Origin: Pseudomonas entomophila
GTDB taxonomy: Bacteria > Pseudomonadota > Gammaproteobacteria > Pseudomonadales > Pseudomonadaceae
Assembly: GCF_023277925.1 (NCBI RefSeq)
Contig: NZ_CP063832.1
Coordinates: 2,496,001 to 2,560,000, forward strand
Direction of reading: 5' to 3'
DNA: 64,000 bases
Program-made: the position numbers and the translations under genes
The notes under the pieces: generated by a model
The model's input: the letters and a program-made list of their open reading frames with translations, nothing else
Databases searched by the model: none
What the model was told of the DNA's origin: nothing
In this document: positions 44,882 to 52,953 of the stretch, piece after piece
Numbering within the stretch: the stretch's first letter is position 1
Layout of the letters: every line of letters starts with the position of its first letter

Positions 44882-46447
44882 ATGCGTAACAACCAGCCGA
44901 TTACCCAGAGAGAACGGACTTTCCCTGCCCAGCAGCGGTTGATCTCCACTACCAACGCCAAAGGCGTGATCACCTACTGCAACGACGCATTCATCGAGAT
45001 CAGCGGTTTTTCCCGCGAGGAACTGATGGGCGCGCCGCACAACCTGGTTCGCCACCCCGATGTGCCGCCGGCCGTGTTCGCCCACATGTGGCAGACCCTC
45101 AAGCAGGGCCTGCCGTGGATGGGTATCGTCAAGAACCGCTGCAAGTCGGGCGATCACTACTGGGTGAACGCCTACGTCACCCCGGTGTACGACAGCAACC
45201 AGGTGGTCGGCTATGAGTCGGTACGGGTCAAACCCACCGCCGAACAAATCCGCCGCGCCGAAGCGCTGTACCAGCGCATCAACCAAGGCAAGTCGGCCAT
45301 CCCGAAACGCGACAAATGGCTACCGGTGCTACAGGACTGGCTGCCATTCATCCTCATCAGCCAGGCCGGCTTCCTGATTGGCAACTGGCTGGGCCACTCC
45401 TGGGGCTTCGCCCTGGCGGCCGGCCTGTCGGTCCCCCTGGGCCTGCTCGGCCTGAGCTGGCAGCAACGCGGCCTCAAGCGCCTGCTGCGTCTGGCCGAAC
45501 AGACCACCTCCGACCCGCTGATCGCGCAAATGTACACCGACAGCCGTGGTGTCCAAGCCCGCCTGGAAATGGCCATGCTCAGCCAGGACGCACGGATGAA
45601 GACCTGCCTGACCCGCCTGCAGGACAGTGCCGAGCAACTGAGCGACCAGGCTCGCCAGTCCGATGCCCTTGCCCACCAGAGCTCCTCGGGCCTGGAGCGC
45701 CAACGCGTGGAAACCGAGCAAGTGGCCGCCGCGGTCAATCAGATGGCCGCTACCACCCAAGAAGTGGCCAACCACGTGCAGCGCACCGCCGACGCCACGC
45801 AAGAGGCCAATCGCCTGACCAGCCAGGGCCGCCATATCGCCGGCGAGACGCGCGACGCGATCGAACGGCTGTCCGCCGCCGTGGGCGAGACCGGCCTGAC
45901 GGTCACGCAACTGGCCAAGGACAGTGACGAAATTGGCGGCGTGGTCGATGTGATCAAGGGCATTGCCGACCAGACCAACCTGCTGGCACTCAATGCCGCC
46001 ATCGAGGCTGCCCGTGCCGGCGAGATGGGCCGGGGCTTCGCGGTCGTCGCCGACGAAGTCCGCCAACTGGCCCAGCGCACCGCCGAGTCCACCGGGCAGA
46101 TTCACGGCCTGATCGCCAAGCTGCAGCAGACCGCCAACAATGCAGTGCAGACCATGGAGACCGGCCACCGCCAGGCCCAGGAAGGTGTCGAGCGAGTGAT
46201 GGAGGCTGACCAGGCCCTGGTGGGCATCAGCGAAGCGGTGGCCAACATCACCGACATGGCCACCCAGATCGCCGCAGCCACAGAGGAACAGACCGCGGTG
46301 GCCGAAGAGATCAGCCGCAACATCAGCACCATCGCCGACCTGGCCGACCAGACTGCGGGCCAGGCACAGCGCTCGGCACTGCTCAGCGAAGAGCTGACCA
46401 GCACCGCGGGCACTCAATACTCGCTGGTGGAACGCTTCAACCGCTAG
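44882..46447 (+). CDS. aer2: Energy-taxis chemoreceptor Aer2 (PAS-MCP)
   Basis: 521 residues from ATG 44882. N-terminal cytoplasmic PAS domain (residues about 20-115: [33 protein letters not shown]), which in Aer proteins binds FAD. A membrane hairpin follows at about 155-195 without a periplasmic domain, then a HAMP-like stretch and the signalling tip [42 protein letters not shown]. In P. putida the gene beside acnA is aer2, the main energy-taxis receptor. FliA promoter just upstream. Confidence 0.93.
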   Translation: MRNNQPITQRERTFPAQQRLISTTNAKGVITYCNDAFIEISGFSREELMGAPHNLVRHPDVPPAVFAHMWQTLKQGLPWMGIVKNRCKSGDHYWVNAYVTPVYDSNQVVGYESVRVKPTAEQIRRAEALYQRINQGKSAIPKRDKWLPVLQDWLPFILISQAGFLIGNWLGHSWGFALAAGLSVPLGLLGLSWQQRGLKRLLRLAEQTTSDPLIAQMYTDSRGVQARLEMAMLSQDARMKTCLTRLQDSAEQLSDQARQSDALAHQSSSGLERQRVETEQVAAAVNQMAATTQEVANHVQRTADATQEANRLTSQGRHIAGETRDAIERLSAAVGETGLTVTQLAKDSDEIGGVVDVIKGIADQTNLLALNAAIEAARAGEMGRGFAVVADEVRQLAQRTAESTGQIHGLIAKLQQTANNAVQTMETGHRQAQEGVERVMEADQALVGISEAVANITDMATQIAAATEEQTAVAEEISRNISTIADLADQTAGQAQRSALLSEELTSTAGTQYSLVERFNR

Positions 46448-46450
46448 ACA

Positions 46451-46480
46451 GCAGACGGCGCCCCAAGGGGCGCCGTCTGC
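46451..46480. terminator. Hairpin between convergent aer2 and pseudouridine synthase genes
   Basis: GCAGACGGCGCCCC and GGGGCGCCGTCTGC form a perfect 14-bp stem around AA, followed by TTTA on the plus strand. It touches the 3' ends of both genes and probably ends transcription from both sides, though the T-run is short. Confidence 0.65.
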
Positions 46481-46481
46481 T

Positions 46482-47396
46482 TTACCACGCCAGGCTCAGC
46501 CTGCTTTCGAAATACCGCTCCTCGCCACTCAACGGATCCTTGAAACGCAGGCTGTGCGCCAGCAGTTTCAGCGGTCGCGTGTAATCGTCCTGCTCATTGT
46601 CCAGCTGAGGATAGAACGGGTCATTGCAGATACCCGCGCCCAGCGCAGCCATGTGCACCCGCAACTGGTGGGTCTTGCCTGTCACCGGCGACAGGCCATA
46701 GCGCCACAGCTCGCCCTGTTTCTCGAGCACGCAGGCGTGGGTTTCGCTGTTATCGGCCCCCTCGACCTCATGCATGCGGAAGAACGGCTCGCCGTGCACC
46801 AGGCGGCTGCGGTGCACCAGAGGAAACACATGCTGCGGCATGGCCGCGGCAATTGCCTGGTAGTGCTTGTCGATACGCCGCTCCGGGAACAGCCGCTGGT
46901 AGGCGCCACGGGTCTGCGGGTTGGCAGAGAACAGCACCAGGCCGGCCGTATGCCGGTCGATACGATGCAGGGGTACCAGATGCGGGTTGTCCAGGCGGCG
47001 GATCAAGCGGCGCAGCAGAGTTTGTTCGACATACTCGCCGGTGGGTGTCACCGGCAGGAAATGCGGTTTGTCCGCTACCACCAGGTGCTCGTCCACATGC
47101 AGGATCTCTTCCTGCACTGGAATCGGCTTCTCGTTGGGCACCTCGCGAAAGTAATGCAGGCGCAAGCCCTGGCGATAGGGAAGCTGCGCGGCGATCGCAC
47201 GGCCTTCACTGTCCAGCACCCGGCCACGGGCAAAGCGATCGAGCCACTGCTCGCGGGGGATACCCTTGAAATGATCGCACAGGCAATCCAGCACCGTCGC
47301 CCAGCGACCTGGTGGCAGGCATACGGTGCTGGCTTGCAGGTGGGCGGGGTTGAAGGGCGTGGTCATCGGCGGGCTCGGCATCACAGGGGGAGACAT
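46482..47396 (-). CDS. RluA-family pseudouridine synthase
   Basis: 304 residues from ATG 47396, which overlaps the stop of the upstream gene as TAATG with AGGGG just before it; a later ATG (47366) is also possible. Catalytic Asp147 in VPLHRIDRHTAGLVLF and the downstream HQLRVHMAALG motif are standard for RluA. N-terminal part is short without a clear S4 domain. Target RNA unknown. The coupling to the LexA-box gene suggests that it is made in the SOS response, which is inference. Confidence 0.9.
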   Translation of the reverse strand: MSPPVMPSPPMTTPFNPAHLQASTVCLPPGRWATVLDCLCDHFKGIPREQWLDRFARGRVLDSEGRAIAAQLPYRQGLRLHYFREVPNEKPIPVQEEILHVDEHLVVADKPHFLPVTPTGEYVEQTLLRRLIRRLDNPHLVPLHRIDRHTAGLVLFSANPQTRGAYQRLFPERRIDKHYQAIAAAMPQHVFPLVHRSRLVHGEPFFRMHEVEGADNSETHACVLEKQGELWRYGLSPVTGKTHQLRVHMAALGAGICNDPFYPQLDNEQDDYTRPLKLLAHSLRFKDPLSGEERYFESRLSLAW

Positions 47397-47725
47397 TATC
47401 CCCTAGCCAGCTCGCCGCAACCAGCATCGCTGGCCGGCTCACAGCGCGCCTTCAGCCAGCGCAGCACCTGCACGGCGTCCCAGCGCCCCGGGTCATAGAG
47501 GGCATAGCTCAGGCCCTGGTAGCCCACGACATCCAGCGGGCGATGAAATCCCGCGCGCTGGAACAATGCCTCGATCTCAGCGAAGCAGGTGTTGAAATGA
47601 ACCTTGCCGAAGGGCGTCCGGTCATCGGTGACGATGCCATCGAGTCGCAATTCCAGCACAGCGTCACCCACACGCTCGGGGGACATGTGATTGATGCTGT
47701 ACTTGAGTTGCTCGACATTGAGCAT
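47396..47725 (-). CDS. Uncharacterised 109-aa protein behind a LexA box
   Basis: ATG 47725 with GAGGTGAAGCC upstream; 16 bp before it is a near-perfect LexA box. The protein looks soluble and mixed alpha/beta (MLNVEQLKYSINHMSPERV, then VVGYQGLSYALYDPGRWDAV), no signal peptide, ending in a short Cys-containing tail. I do not recognise a family. P. aeruginosa has an uncharacterised LexA-controlled gene (PA0922) that could be related; I cannot compare them here. The stop overlaps the pseudouridine synthase start. Confidence 0.8.
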   Translation of the reverse strand: MLNVEQLKYSINHMSPERVGDAVLELRLDGIVTDDRTPFGKVHFNTCFAEIEALFQRAGFHRPLDVVGYQGLSYALYDPGRWDAVQVLRWLKARCEPASDAGCGELARG

Positions 47726-47740
47726 GGCTTCACCTCGATA

Positions 47741-47756
47741 CTGTATTTATATACAG
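47741..47756. promoter_or_regulatory. LexA box upstream of the 109-aa gene
   Basis: CTGTATTTATATACAG: CTG-N10-CAG with an AT-alternating core; seven of the eight dyad base pairs are symmetric. It fits the consensus better than either box at lexA. Located 16 bp upstream of the start codon, a typical repressor position. Confidence 0.9.
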
Positions 47757-47792
47757 CATACGGAGCGAAACGCCTTAGCGTCAATCAACCAC

Positions 47793-48029
47793 TCAGCGCA
47801 GGAACGCCACCACCTGTTCGGCATCGAACGGCCAGCCCAGTTCGGCGCCGGTATCGCAGCGGCGCAGCACTGGAATCAGCAGGCCGTACCGCTCGAACAG
47901 CGCCTCTTTCTCCGCGATGTCGACCAACTCGACCAGCAGGCCGTGCTCGACGAACGGCATCAGCATGGCTTCCGCCACTTCACACAGATGGCACCCGAGG
48001 GTACCGAACAACTGGCATTCAGGGAGCAT
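47793..48029 (-). CDS. Glutaredoxin-like protein (DUF836 type)
   Basis: 78 residues with a thioredoxin-fold redox motif GCHLCEVAE (Cys13, Cys16) and the cis-Pro region YGLLIPVLRRC. Short glutaredoxin-like proteins of this group have no assigned substrate. It is on the same strand as the LexA-box gene, 67 bp upstream of it, but the LexA box between them indicates a separate promoter for the downstream pair. Confidence 0.88.
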   Translation of the reverse strand: MLPECQLFGTLGCHLCEVAEAMLMPFVEHGLLVELVDIAEKEALFERYGLLIPVLRRCDTGAELGWPFDAEQVVAFLR

Positions 48030-48101
48030 GAACGGGCCCGGAAATCATCTTCAAGGATGCTTATTCTAGGTCCAGACCCTGCAACCTGCACCTGCGCCAG
48101 G

Positions 48102-49310
48102 TCAATCCTGGCTGGTCGCGCCAATGCGGTGCAGCGCCAGGTCGGCGCCCTGGAACTCCTGCTCGTGGCTGAGGCGCAGGCCGTGCAACGCCTTGATCGA
48201 ACCATACACGACAAAACCACCGGCCAACGCCACCACGACACCGGCGAGGCTGCCCAGCAACTGACTCATCAGGCTGACACCGCCCAACCCGCCCAGCGCC
48301 GTCTGCCCGAACACGCCGCAGGCGATTCCACCCCAGACCCCACACAGGCCATGCAGCGGCCACACACCGAGCACATCGTCGATCTTCCAGCGGTTCTGTG
48401 CCGCGGTGAAGCACCAGACGAACAGGCCTCCCGCCACCAGACCGACCACCAGCGCCCCTACCGGGTGCATCAGGTCGGAACCCGCGCAAACCGCCACCAG
48501 CCCGGCCAGCGGTCCGTTATGCAGGAAGCCTGGGTCATTGCGCCCTGCCAGCAAGGCCGACAAGGTGCCGCCTACCATGGCCATCAGCGAATTGATCGCC
48601 ACCAGCCCGCTCACGCCCTGCAGGGTCTGCGCGCTCATGACGTTGAAGCCGAACCAGCCAATGATCAGGATCCAGGACCCCAGTGCCAGGAACGGGATGC
48701 TCGACGGAGCGAAGGCCACTAGCCGGCCATCGCGATAACGACCGCGACGCGCCCCCAGCAGGATGACCGCTGCCAAGGCCAGCCACCCGCCCATGGCATG
48801 CACCACGACGGACCCGGCGAAGTCATGGAACGGTGCGCCGAAGCGCGCCTGCAGCCATGCCTGGATACCCAGGTTGCCATTCCACACCACCCCTTCGAAA
48901 AACGGATAGATGAATGCCACGATCAACGCCGTCGCGCACAACTGCGGCATGAACCGTGCCCGCTCGGCGATCCCTCCTGAGATGATCGCCGGGATCGCCG
49001 CGGCGAAGGTTAGCAGGAAGAAGCATTTGACCAAGGCGTAACCATGGTCGCTGGCCAGCTCGGCCGCCGGCTGCATGAAGCTCACGCCATAGGCGATCCA
49101 GTAGCCGATGAAGAAGTACACCAGTGCCGAGATGGCGAAATCACTGAGAATCTTCGACAGGGCGTTGACCTGGTTCTTGTGGCGTACCGTGCCGACCTCG
49201 AGAAAGGCGAAGCCGGCATGCATGGCCAGGACCAGAATCGCCCCCATGAGGATGAACAAGGTGTTCGAACCATGGACCAGGGAGTCCATCGCGTTGTGCA
49301 TGTTTTCCAT
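48102..49310 (-). CDS. amt: Ammonium transporter Amt
   Basis: 402 residues from ATG 49310 (MENMHNAMDS); 11 membrane segments predicted from hydrophobicity. Amt motifs include FFLLTFAAAIPAIISGGIAERA, VVVHAMGGW with the first pore His and WPLHGLCGVWGG with the second. Unlike amtB in enterics, no glnK gene lies next to it. It ends in a short tail without the long regulatory extension. An NtrC-type dyad lies 53 bp upstream of the start. Confidence 0.93.
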   Translation of the reverse strand: MENMHNAMDSLVHGSNTLFILMGAILVLAMHAGFAFLEVGTVRHKNQVNALSKILSDFAISALVYFFIGYWIAYGVSFMQPAAELASDHGYALVKCFFLLTFAAAIPAIISGGIAERARFMPQLCATALIVAFIYPFFEGVVWNGNLGIQAWLQARFGAPFHDFAGSVVVHAMGGWLALAAVILLGARRGRYRDGRLVAFAPSSIPFLALGSWILIIGWFGFNVMSAQTLQGVSGLVAINSLMAMVGGTLSALLAGRNDPGFLHNGPLAGLVAVCAGSDLMHPVGALVVGLVAGGLFVWCFTAAQNRWKIDDVLGVWPLHGLCGVWGGIACGVFGQTALGGLGGVSLMSQLLGSLAGVVVALAGGFVVYGSIKALHGLRLSHEQEFQGADLALHRIGATSQD

Positions 49311-49611
49311 GAAGTGGCAGACCTGCAAAAAGGCACCAGGACAGTTCAAGAGCCGGCATCCCTGCACCTAATCGGTGCCAGGCCTCTGCTCCATTTCAGT
49401 GAAAGGGGGGGCCTGCGTGGTTTTTTCTTGGGATTGTCGTGGATTGGGTTAAGGTTTATCGGTATCCGCGCGGCTGGCGCACGCTTTCAGCGCAGGCGCC
49501 AACAGACACGCCCCGATCAGTAGCAAGGGTCGTACCAGCCCTGGCCACTGAACCTTCCGCGCGCCCCATTACTCGAAATAGCCATACACACCCACAGGGA
49601 GAGGCCCATCC
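49311..49611. other. Intergenic region between amt and the DUF883 gene
   Basis: 301 bp between divergent genes, with one NtrC-like dyad at 49363-49379 on the amt side. The remaining sequence has no gene or repeat that I can support. Confidence 0.6.
49363..49379. promoter_or_regulatory. NtrC-like binding site upstream of amt
   Basis: TGCACC-TAATC-GGTGCC matches the NtrC dyad TGCACC-N5-GGTGCA at all but one position. It supports nitrogen control of amt. A sigma-54 promoter of correct -24/-12 spacing was not found between it and the start codon. Confidence 0.55.
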
Positions 49612-49923
49612 ATGGCCAGCAAATCGGCAAAGACTGCACAAGACATACTGATGGCTGACTTCCAGGCCTTGGTCCGCGACACCGAAAAGCTGCTCGCCGA
49701 CACCGCCAACCTGGCGGGCGACCAGGCCGATGAACTGCGCGAGCAGATCCACGAGCGCTTGATGCAGGCCCGCGAAACCTTGCAGTTGACCCAGGATTCG
49801 GTACGCCAGCGCGGCCAGGCCGCCCTTGGCAGCGCCGAGCAGTACGTGCAGGAAAACCCCTGGCAGGCCATCGGCATCGCTGCCGGCGTCGGCTTGCTGA
49901 TCGGCCTGCTGGCCAAGCGCTGA
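49612..49923 (+). CDS. DUF883 family protein (ElaB/YqjD type)
   Basis: 103 residues: amphipathic, helical first 80 residues (MASKSAKTAQDILMADFQAL, DQADELREQIHERLMQARETLQ) and a C-terminal membrane segment (AIGIAAGVGLLIGLLAKR) with GxxxG-like spacing. YqjD and ElaB of E. coli are inner-membrane proteins that bind ribosomes in stationary phase. First gene of a three-gene operon with tight spacing. Confidence 0.93.
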   Translation: MASKSAKTAQDILMADFQALVRDTEKLLADTANLAGDQADELREQIHERLMQARETLQLTQDSVRQRGQAALGSAEQYVQENPWQAIGIAAGVGLLIGLLAKR

Positions 49924-49932
49924 GAGGTGCCC

Positions 49933-50307
49933 ATGGACAACGACGGCAACGGCGCCGCCACTTCCGGCAGACGCCTTGGTGCGGCGGTGCTGGGTTTGCT
50001 GCACAGCCATATCGAGCTGTTCGGTATCGAGTTGCAGGAACAGAAGGCTCGTACCCTGAGCCTGCTACTGTTCGCCGGGCTTGCGCTGGTATTCGCCCTG
50101 CTGCTGCTGACCGCCCTGTCCGGGCTGGTACTGGTGCTGCTGTGGGACAGTTATCGCCTGGCCGGCATCATTGGCCTGTGCGTGTTCTATGGCTTGGCCG
50201 CGCTGTTCTGCGGCTTGCGCCTGAAAGCCGCAGTGTTCGACGAGTCTTCACCGTTCGGCGCCACGCTCGAGGAACTGGCCAAGGACAGGGAGCGCCTGCT
50301 GCCATGA
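49933..50307 (+). CDS. Phage-holin-like membrane protein (YqjE type)
   Basis: 124 residues from ATG 49933, which is 5 bp after GAGAGG; an in-frame GTG at 49927 also exists. Two long membrane segments at about residues 45-70 and 75-95 (LSLLLFAGLALVFALLLLTA). The family is named after phage holins but is chromosomal and linked to YqjD. Its stop overlaps the next gene (ATGA). Confidence 0.88.
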   Translation: MDNDGNGAATSGRRLGAAVLGLLHSHIELFGIELQEQKARTLSLLLFAGLALVFALLLLTALSGLVLVLLWDSYRLAGIIGLCVFYGLAALFCGLRLKAAVFDESSPFGATLEELAKDRERLLP

Positions 50308-50633
50308 ACCTGCCCGAAATACCCGATACCCGAAACCCACGGGAACTGCGCAAGGCGTTGTTGCGCCTGCGTATGGAAATGCACCGCCAGCAGATCCACC
50401 ACGAATCCACCCAGTTGCTTGAACCGGTGCGCCGCCTGCGCGGCATGGGCAGCTCATTCGGCGAGGGCCTGGGCGTCCGGCATGGCTCGCTGTGGGGCCT
50501 GGGCGCTGTCGTGGCGCTGGGCTTCCTCACGGGTAAAGGGGTGCGCAGTGGCAACTTGAGGCGCCTGCTGCGCCTGGGCTCCAGCCTGGCACCGCTGATC
50601 CGCCTGTTCCTGAGCAGCGGCCGCCGCCCCTGA
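50304..50633 (+). CDS. YqjK-like hypothetical protein, 109 aa
   Basis: Start ATG 50304 overlaps the previous stop as ATGA. A basic N-terminal helix (ELRKALLRLRMEMHRQQIHHES) precedes a short hydrophobic segment at about 70-85 and a basic tail. Position after DUF883 and holin-like genes, and basic helical content, suggest the YqjK-type third member. Family assignment by context is moderate. A 9-bp GC hairpin follows at 50642-50661 without a T-run. Confidence 0.75.
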   Translation: MNLPEIPDTRNPRELRKALLRLRMEMHRQQIHHESTQLLEPVRRLRGMGSSFGEGLGVRHGSLWGLGAVVALGFLTGKGVRSGNLRRLLRLGSSLAPLIRLFLSSGRRP

Positions 50634-50708
50634 GCCCTGCACGCCCGTGCTTGCACGGGCGCGCCAGACCCTGGAAGCTATGCCCACTCAATGACGGGAG
50701 AACGAGCC

Positions 50709-52040
50709 TTGGACTGGCATACCCTGCTGACCCGCGAACGACTGGGCAAGGCCCTCGGCAGCTCTGAAGAGCTGGGCCGCAGCCCCTTTCACAAAGACCA
50801 CGACCGCGTCATCTTTTCTGGCGCCTTCCGCCGCCTGGGACGCAAGACCCAAGTGCACCCGGTAACCAGTAACGATCACATCCACACGCGTCTGACCCAC
50901 TCGCTGGAAGTGAGCTGCGTCGGCCGCTCACTGGGCATGCGCGTAGGCGAGACCCTGCGCGACAGGCTGCCGAACTGGTGCGAGCCCAGCGACCTGGGGA
51001 TGATCGTGCAGTCGTCCTGCCTGGCCCACGACATCGGCAACCCGCCGTTTGGCCATTCCGGTGAAGATGCCATCCGCCATTGGTTCCAGCAGGCGGCCGG
51101 GCGTGGCTGGCTGGACGACATGAGCGACGACGAACGCGCCGACTTCCTCAACTTCGAAGGCAATGCACAAGGCTTTCGCGTCCTCACTCAGCTTGAGTAT
51201 CACCAGTTCGATGGTGGCATGCGCCTGACCTACGCCACCCTCGGCGCCTACCTCAAGTATCCATGGACCGCTCGCCACGCCGATGCCCTGGGTTACAAGA
51301 AACACAAGTTTGGCTGCTACCACAGTGAGTTGCCGCTGCTCGAGCAAATCGCCGGCAAGCTTGGCCTGCCACAGCTGGAAAACCAGCGCTGGGCTCGCCA
51401 CCCATTGGTCTACCTGATGGAGGCCGCCGACGATATCTGCTACGCCTTGATCGACCTCGAGGATGGTCTGGAAATGGACCTGCTGCAGTACACCGAAGTC
51501 GAAGCGTTACTGCTCGACCTGGTCGGCGACGACCTGCCGGAAACCTATCGCCAGCTGGGGCCAGGCGCTTCGCGACGTCGCAAGCTGGCAATCCTGCGGG
51601 GCAAGGCGATCGAACACCTGACCAACGCCGCCGCCCTCGCCTTCGTCGAACAGCAGGATGCCCTGCTTGCCGGGCGGCTGACAGGGGACCTGGTCGAGCA
51701 CATGCATGGCCCGGCCCAGCGTTGTGTACTGCAGGCCAAGGACATGGCCCGCAAGAAGATCTTCCAGGACAAGCGTAAGACCCTCCAGGAGATCGGCGCC
51801 TACACAACTCTGGAAATCCTTCTCAACACCTTCTGCAGTGCCGCCCTGGAACAGCACGGCGGGCGCACGCCGTCCTTCAAGAGCCAGCGCGTCCTGGACC
51901 TGATCGGCAACAACGCCCCCGATCCGCACGGCACCTTGTACGACGCCTACCTGCGCATGATCGACTTCATCGCCGGCATGACCGATGGTTATGCCAGCGA
52001 AATGGCCAGCGAGATGACCGGACGTTCCAGTCCGACCTAG
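50709..52040 (+). CDS. dgt: Deoxyguanosinetriphosphate triphosphohydrolase
   Basis: 443 residues from a TTG start at 50709, chosen because GGGAG lies 8 bp upstream and the conserved N terminus [14 protein letters not shown] begins there; the in-frame ATG at 50691 has a poor ribosome site. HD-domain metal ligands: [10 protein letters not shown] and [14 protein letters not shown], with later Asp in [15 protein letters not shown]. It hydrolyses dGTP to deoxyguanosine and triphosphate. From memory the same order (DUF883 operon, dgt, two-component pair) occurs in P. aeruginosa. Confidence 0.94.
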   Translation: MDWHTLLTRERLGKALGSSEELGRSPFHKDHDRVIFSGAFRRLGRKTQVHPVTSNDHIHTRLTHSLEVSCVGRSLGMRVGETLRDRLPNWCEPSDLGMIVQSSCLAHDIGNPPFGHSGEDAIRHWFQQAAGRGWLDDMSDDERADFLNFEGNAQGFRVLTQLEYHQFDGGMRLTYATLGAYLKYPWTARHADALGYKKHKFGCYHSELPLLEQIAGKLGLPQLENQRWARHPLVYLMEAADDICYALIDLEDGLEMDLLQYTEVEALLLDLVGDDLPETYRQLGPGASRRRKLAILRGKAIEHLTNAAALAFVEQQDALLAGRLTGDLVEHMHGPAQRCVLQAKDMARKKIFQDKRKTLQEIGAYTTLEILLNTFCSAALEQHGGRTPSFKSQRVLDLIGNNAPDPHGTLYDAYLRMIDFIAGMTDGYASEMASEMTGRSSPT

Positions 52041-52325
52041 CGAATATGAAGCAGTGATGATGGCAGAGGCTGTCAATCACTGCATTAATCTGTAAGAAAC
52101 TTCTTACCCACTAGCGATAGGTCAAAACATAATTTCATTTTTTCGCCAAAAAAAACTAAAAACCGAGAGACGAACGACTCAACATCTACACGTCCTGTAG
52201 CAAGATATCGATTTAGCTGTAAGCTATTTCCTATATATAGCTTTCGAACTGACCTTCCCTGCCCGCCGACATTCATCTGAGCTAATGTGCCGACTGTTTT
52301 CGCCACGCCGCATGGAATGTTGAAT
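52041..52325. other. AT-rich intergenic region before the BvgA-type regulator
   Basis: 285 bp with clearly lower GC than its surroundings, including runs of A and T (about 52130-52165). It holds an inverted repeat AAGCTAT-N9-ATAGCTT at 52221-52243 beside a TATATATAG stretch, a candidate promoter/operator. Such islands are often bound by H-NS-like proteins of the MvaT type, but that is inference. Confidence 0.55.
52221..52243. promoter_or_regulatory. Inverted repeat upstream of the BvgA-type regulator
   Basis: AAGCTAT (52221-52227) and ATAGCTT (52237-52243) are exact inverted copies 9 bp apart, centred about 95 bp upstream of the regulator start. It could be a target for the regulator itself; no matching site was sought genome-wide. 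Confidence 0.35.
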
Positions 52326-52946
52326 ATGCACTCAGTATTTATTGTCGACGACCACCCGGTAATACGCCTGGCTATCCGGATGTTGCTGGAGAATCAGAAT
52401 TACACGGTGGTTGGTGAATCGGACAATGGCGTCGATGCCATGCAGATGATTCGCGAAACACGTCCGGACCTGGTGATCCTGGACATCAGCCTCCCCAAGC
52501 TCGACGGCCTGGAAATGCTGTCCCGTCTACAAACCATGGCCATCCCCCTCAAGGTACTGGTGCTGACCGCACAATCACCAGCGCTGTTCGCGATTCGCTG
52601 CATGCACTCGGGGGCAGCCGGTTATGTCTGCAAACAGGAAGACCTGAGCGAGTTGCTCAGCGCCATAAAGGCGGTACTTTCCGGCTATAACTACTTCCCC
52701 AGCCAGGCACTCAATCCGGCGCAGGTAGATCGAGGACAGGAGCTGGAGCTGTTCCGCCAGGTGAACGACCGGGAACTGATGGTATTGCAACTCTTCGCAC
52801 AGGGCAGAAGCAACAAGGAAATTGCCAAGGGCATGTTCCTCAGCAACAAGACCGTCAGCACCTACAAAAAGCGCCTCATGCACAAACTGCGCGCAAACAC
52901 GTTGGTGGAATTGATCGATATCGCCAAGCGCAACGCGTTAGTTTGA
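52326..52946 (+). CDS. BvgA/RocA-type response regulator
   Basis: 206 residues from ATG 52326; an in-frame ATG at 52317 would add three. Receiver domain with DD at 8-9, phosphoacceptor Asp53 (LVILDISLPKLDG) and Lys in YVCKQEDL; LuxR-type helix-turn-helix in the last 60 residues (NDRELMVLQLFAQGRSNKEIAKGMFLSNKTVSTYKKRLMHKL). Partner of the hybrid kinase 7 bp downstream. The position between dgt and yggL is that of rocA2/rocS2 in P. aeruginosa, as I recall, which is linked to fimbriae and efflux. Confidence 0.92.
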   Translation: MHSVFIVDDHPVIRLAIRMLLENQNYTVVGESDNGVDAMQMIRETRPDLVILDISLPKLDGLEMLSRLQTMAIPLKVLVLTAQSPALFAIRCMHSGAAGYVCKQEDLSELLSAIKAVLSGYNYFPSQALNPAQVDRGQELELFRQVNDRELMVLQLFAQGRSNKEIAKGMFLSNKTVSTYKKRLMHKLRANTLVELIDIAKRNALV

Positions 52947-52953
52947 GGTCACG

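Noticed and set aside
49324..49337. Sigma-54 promoter before amt
   Set aside because: GG and GC elements are one base closer than allowed, and the predicted transcript would start only a few bases before the ATG.
50642..50661. Terminator between the YqjK-like gene and dgt
   Set aside because: A clean 9-bp hairpin, but followed by GC-rich sequence without a T-run, so it is only a possible mRNA structure.
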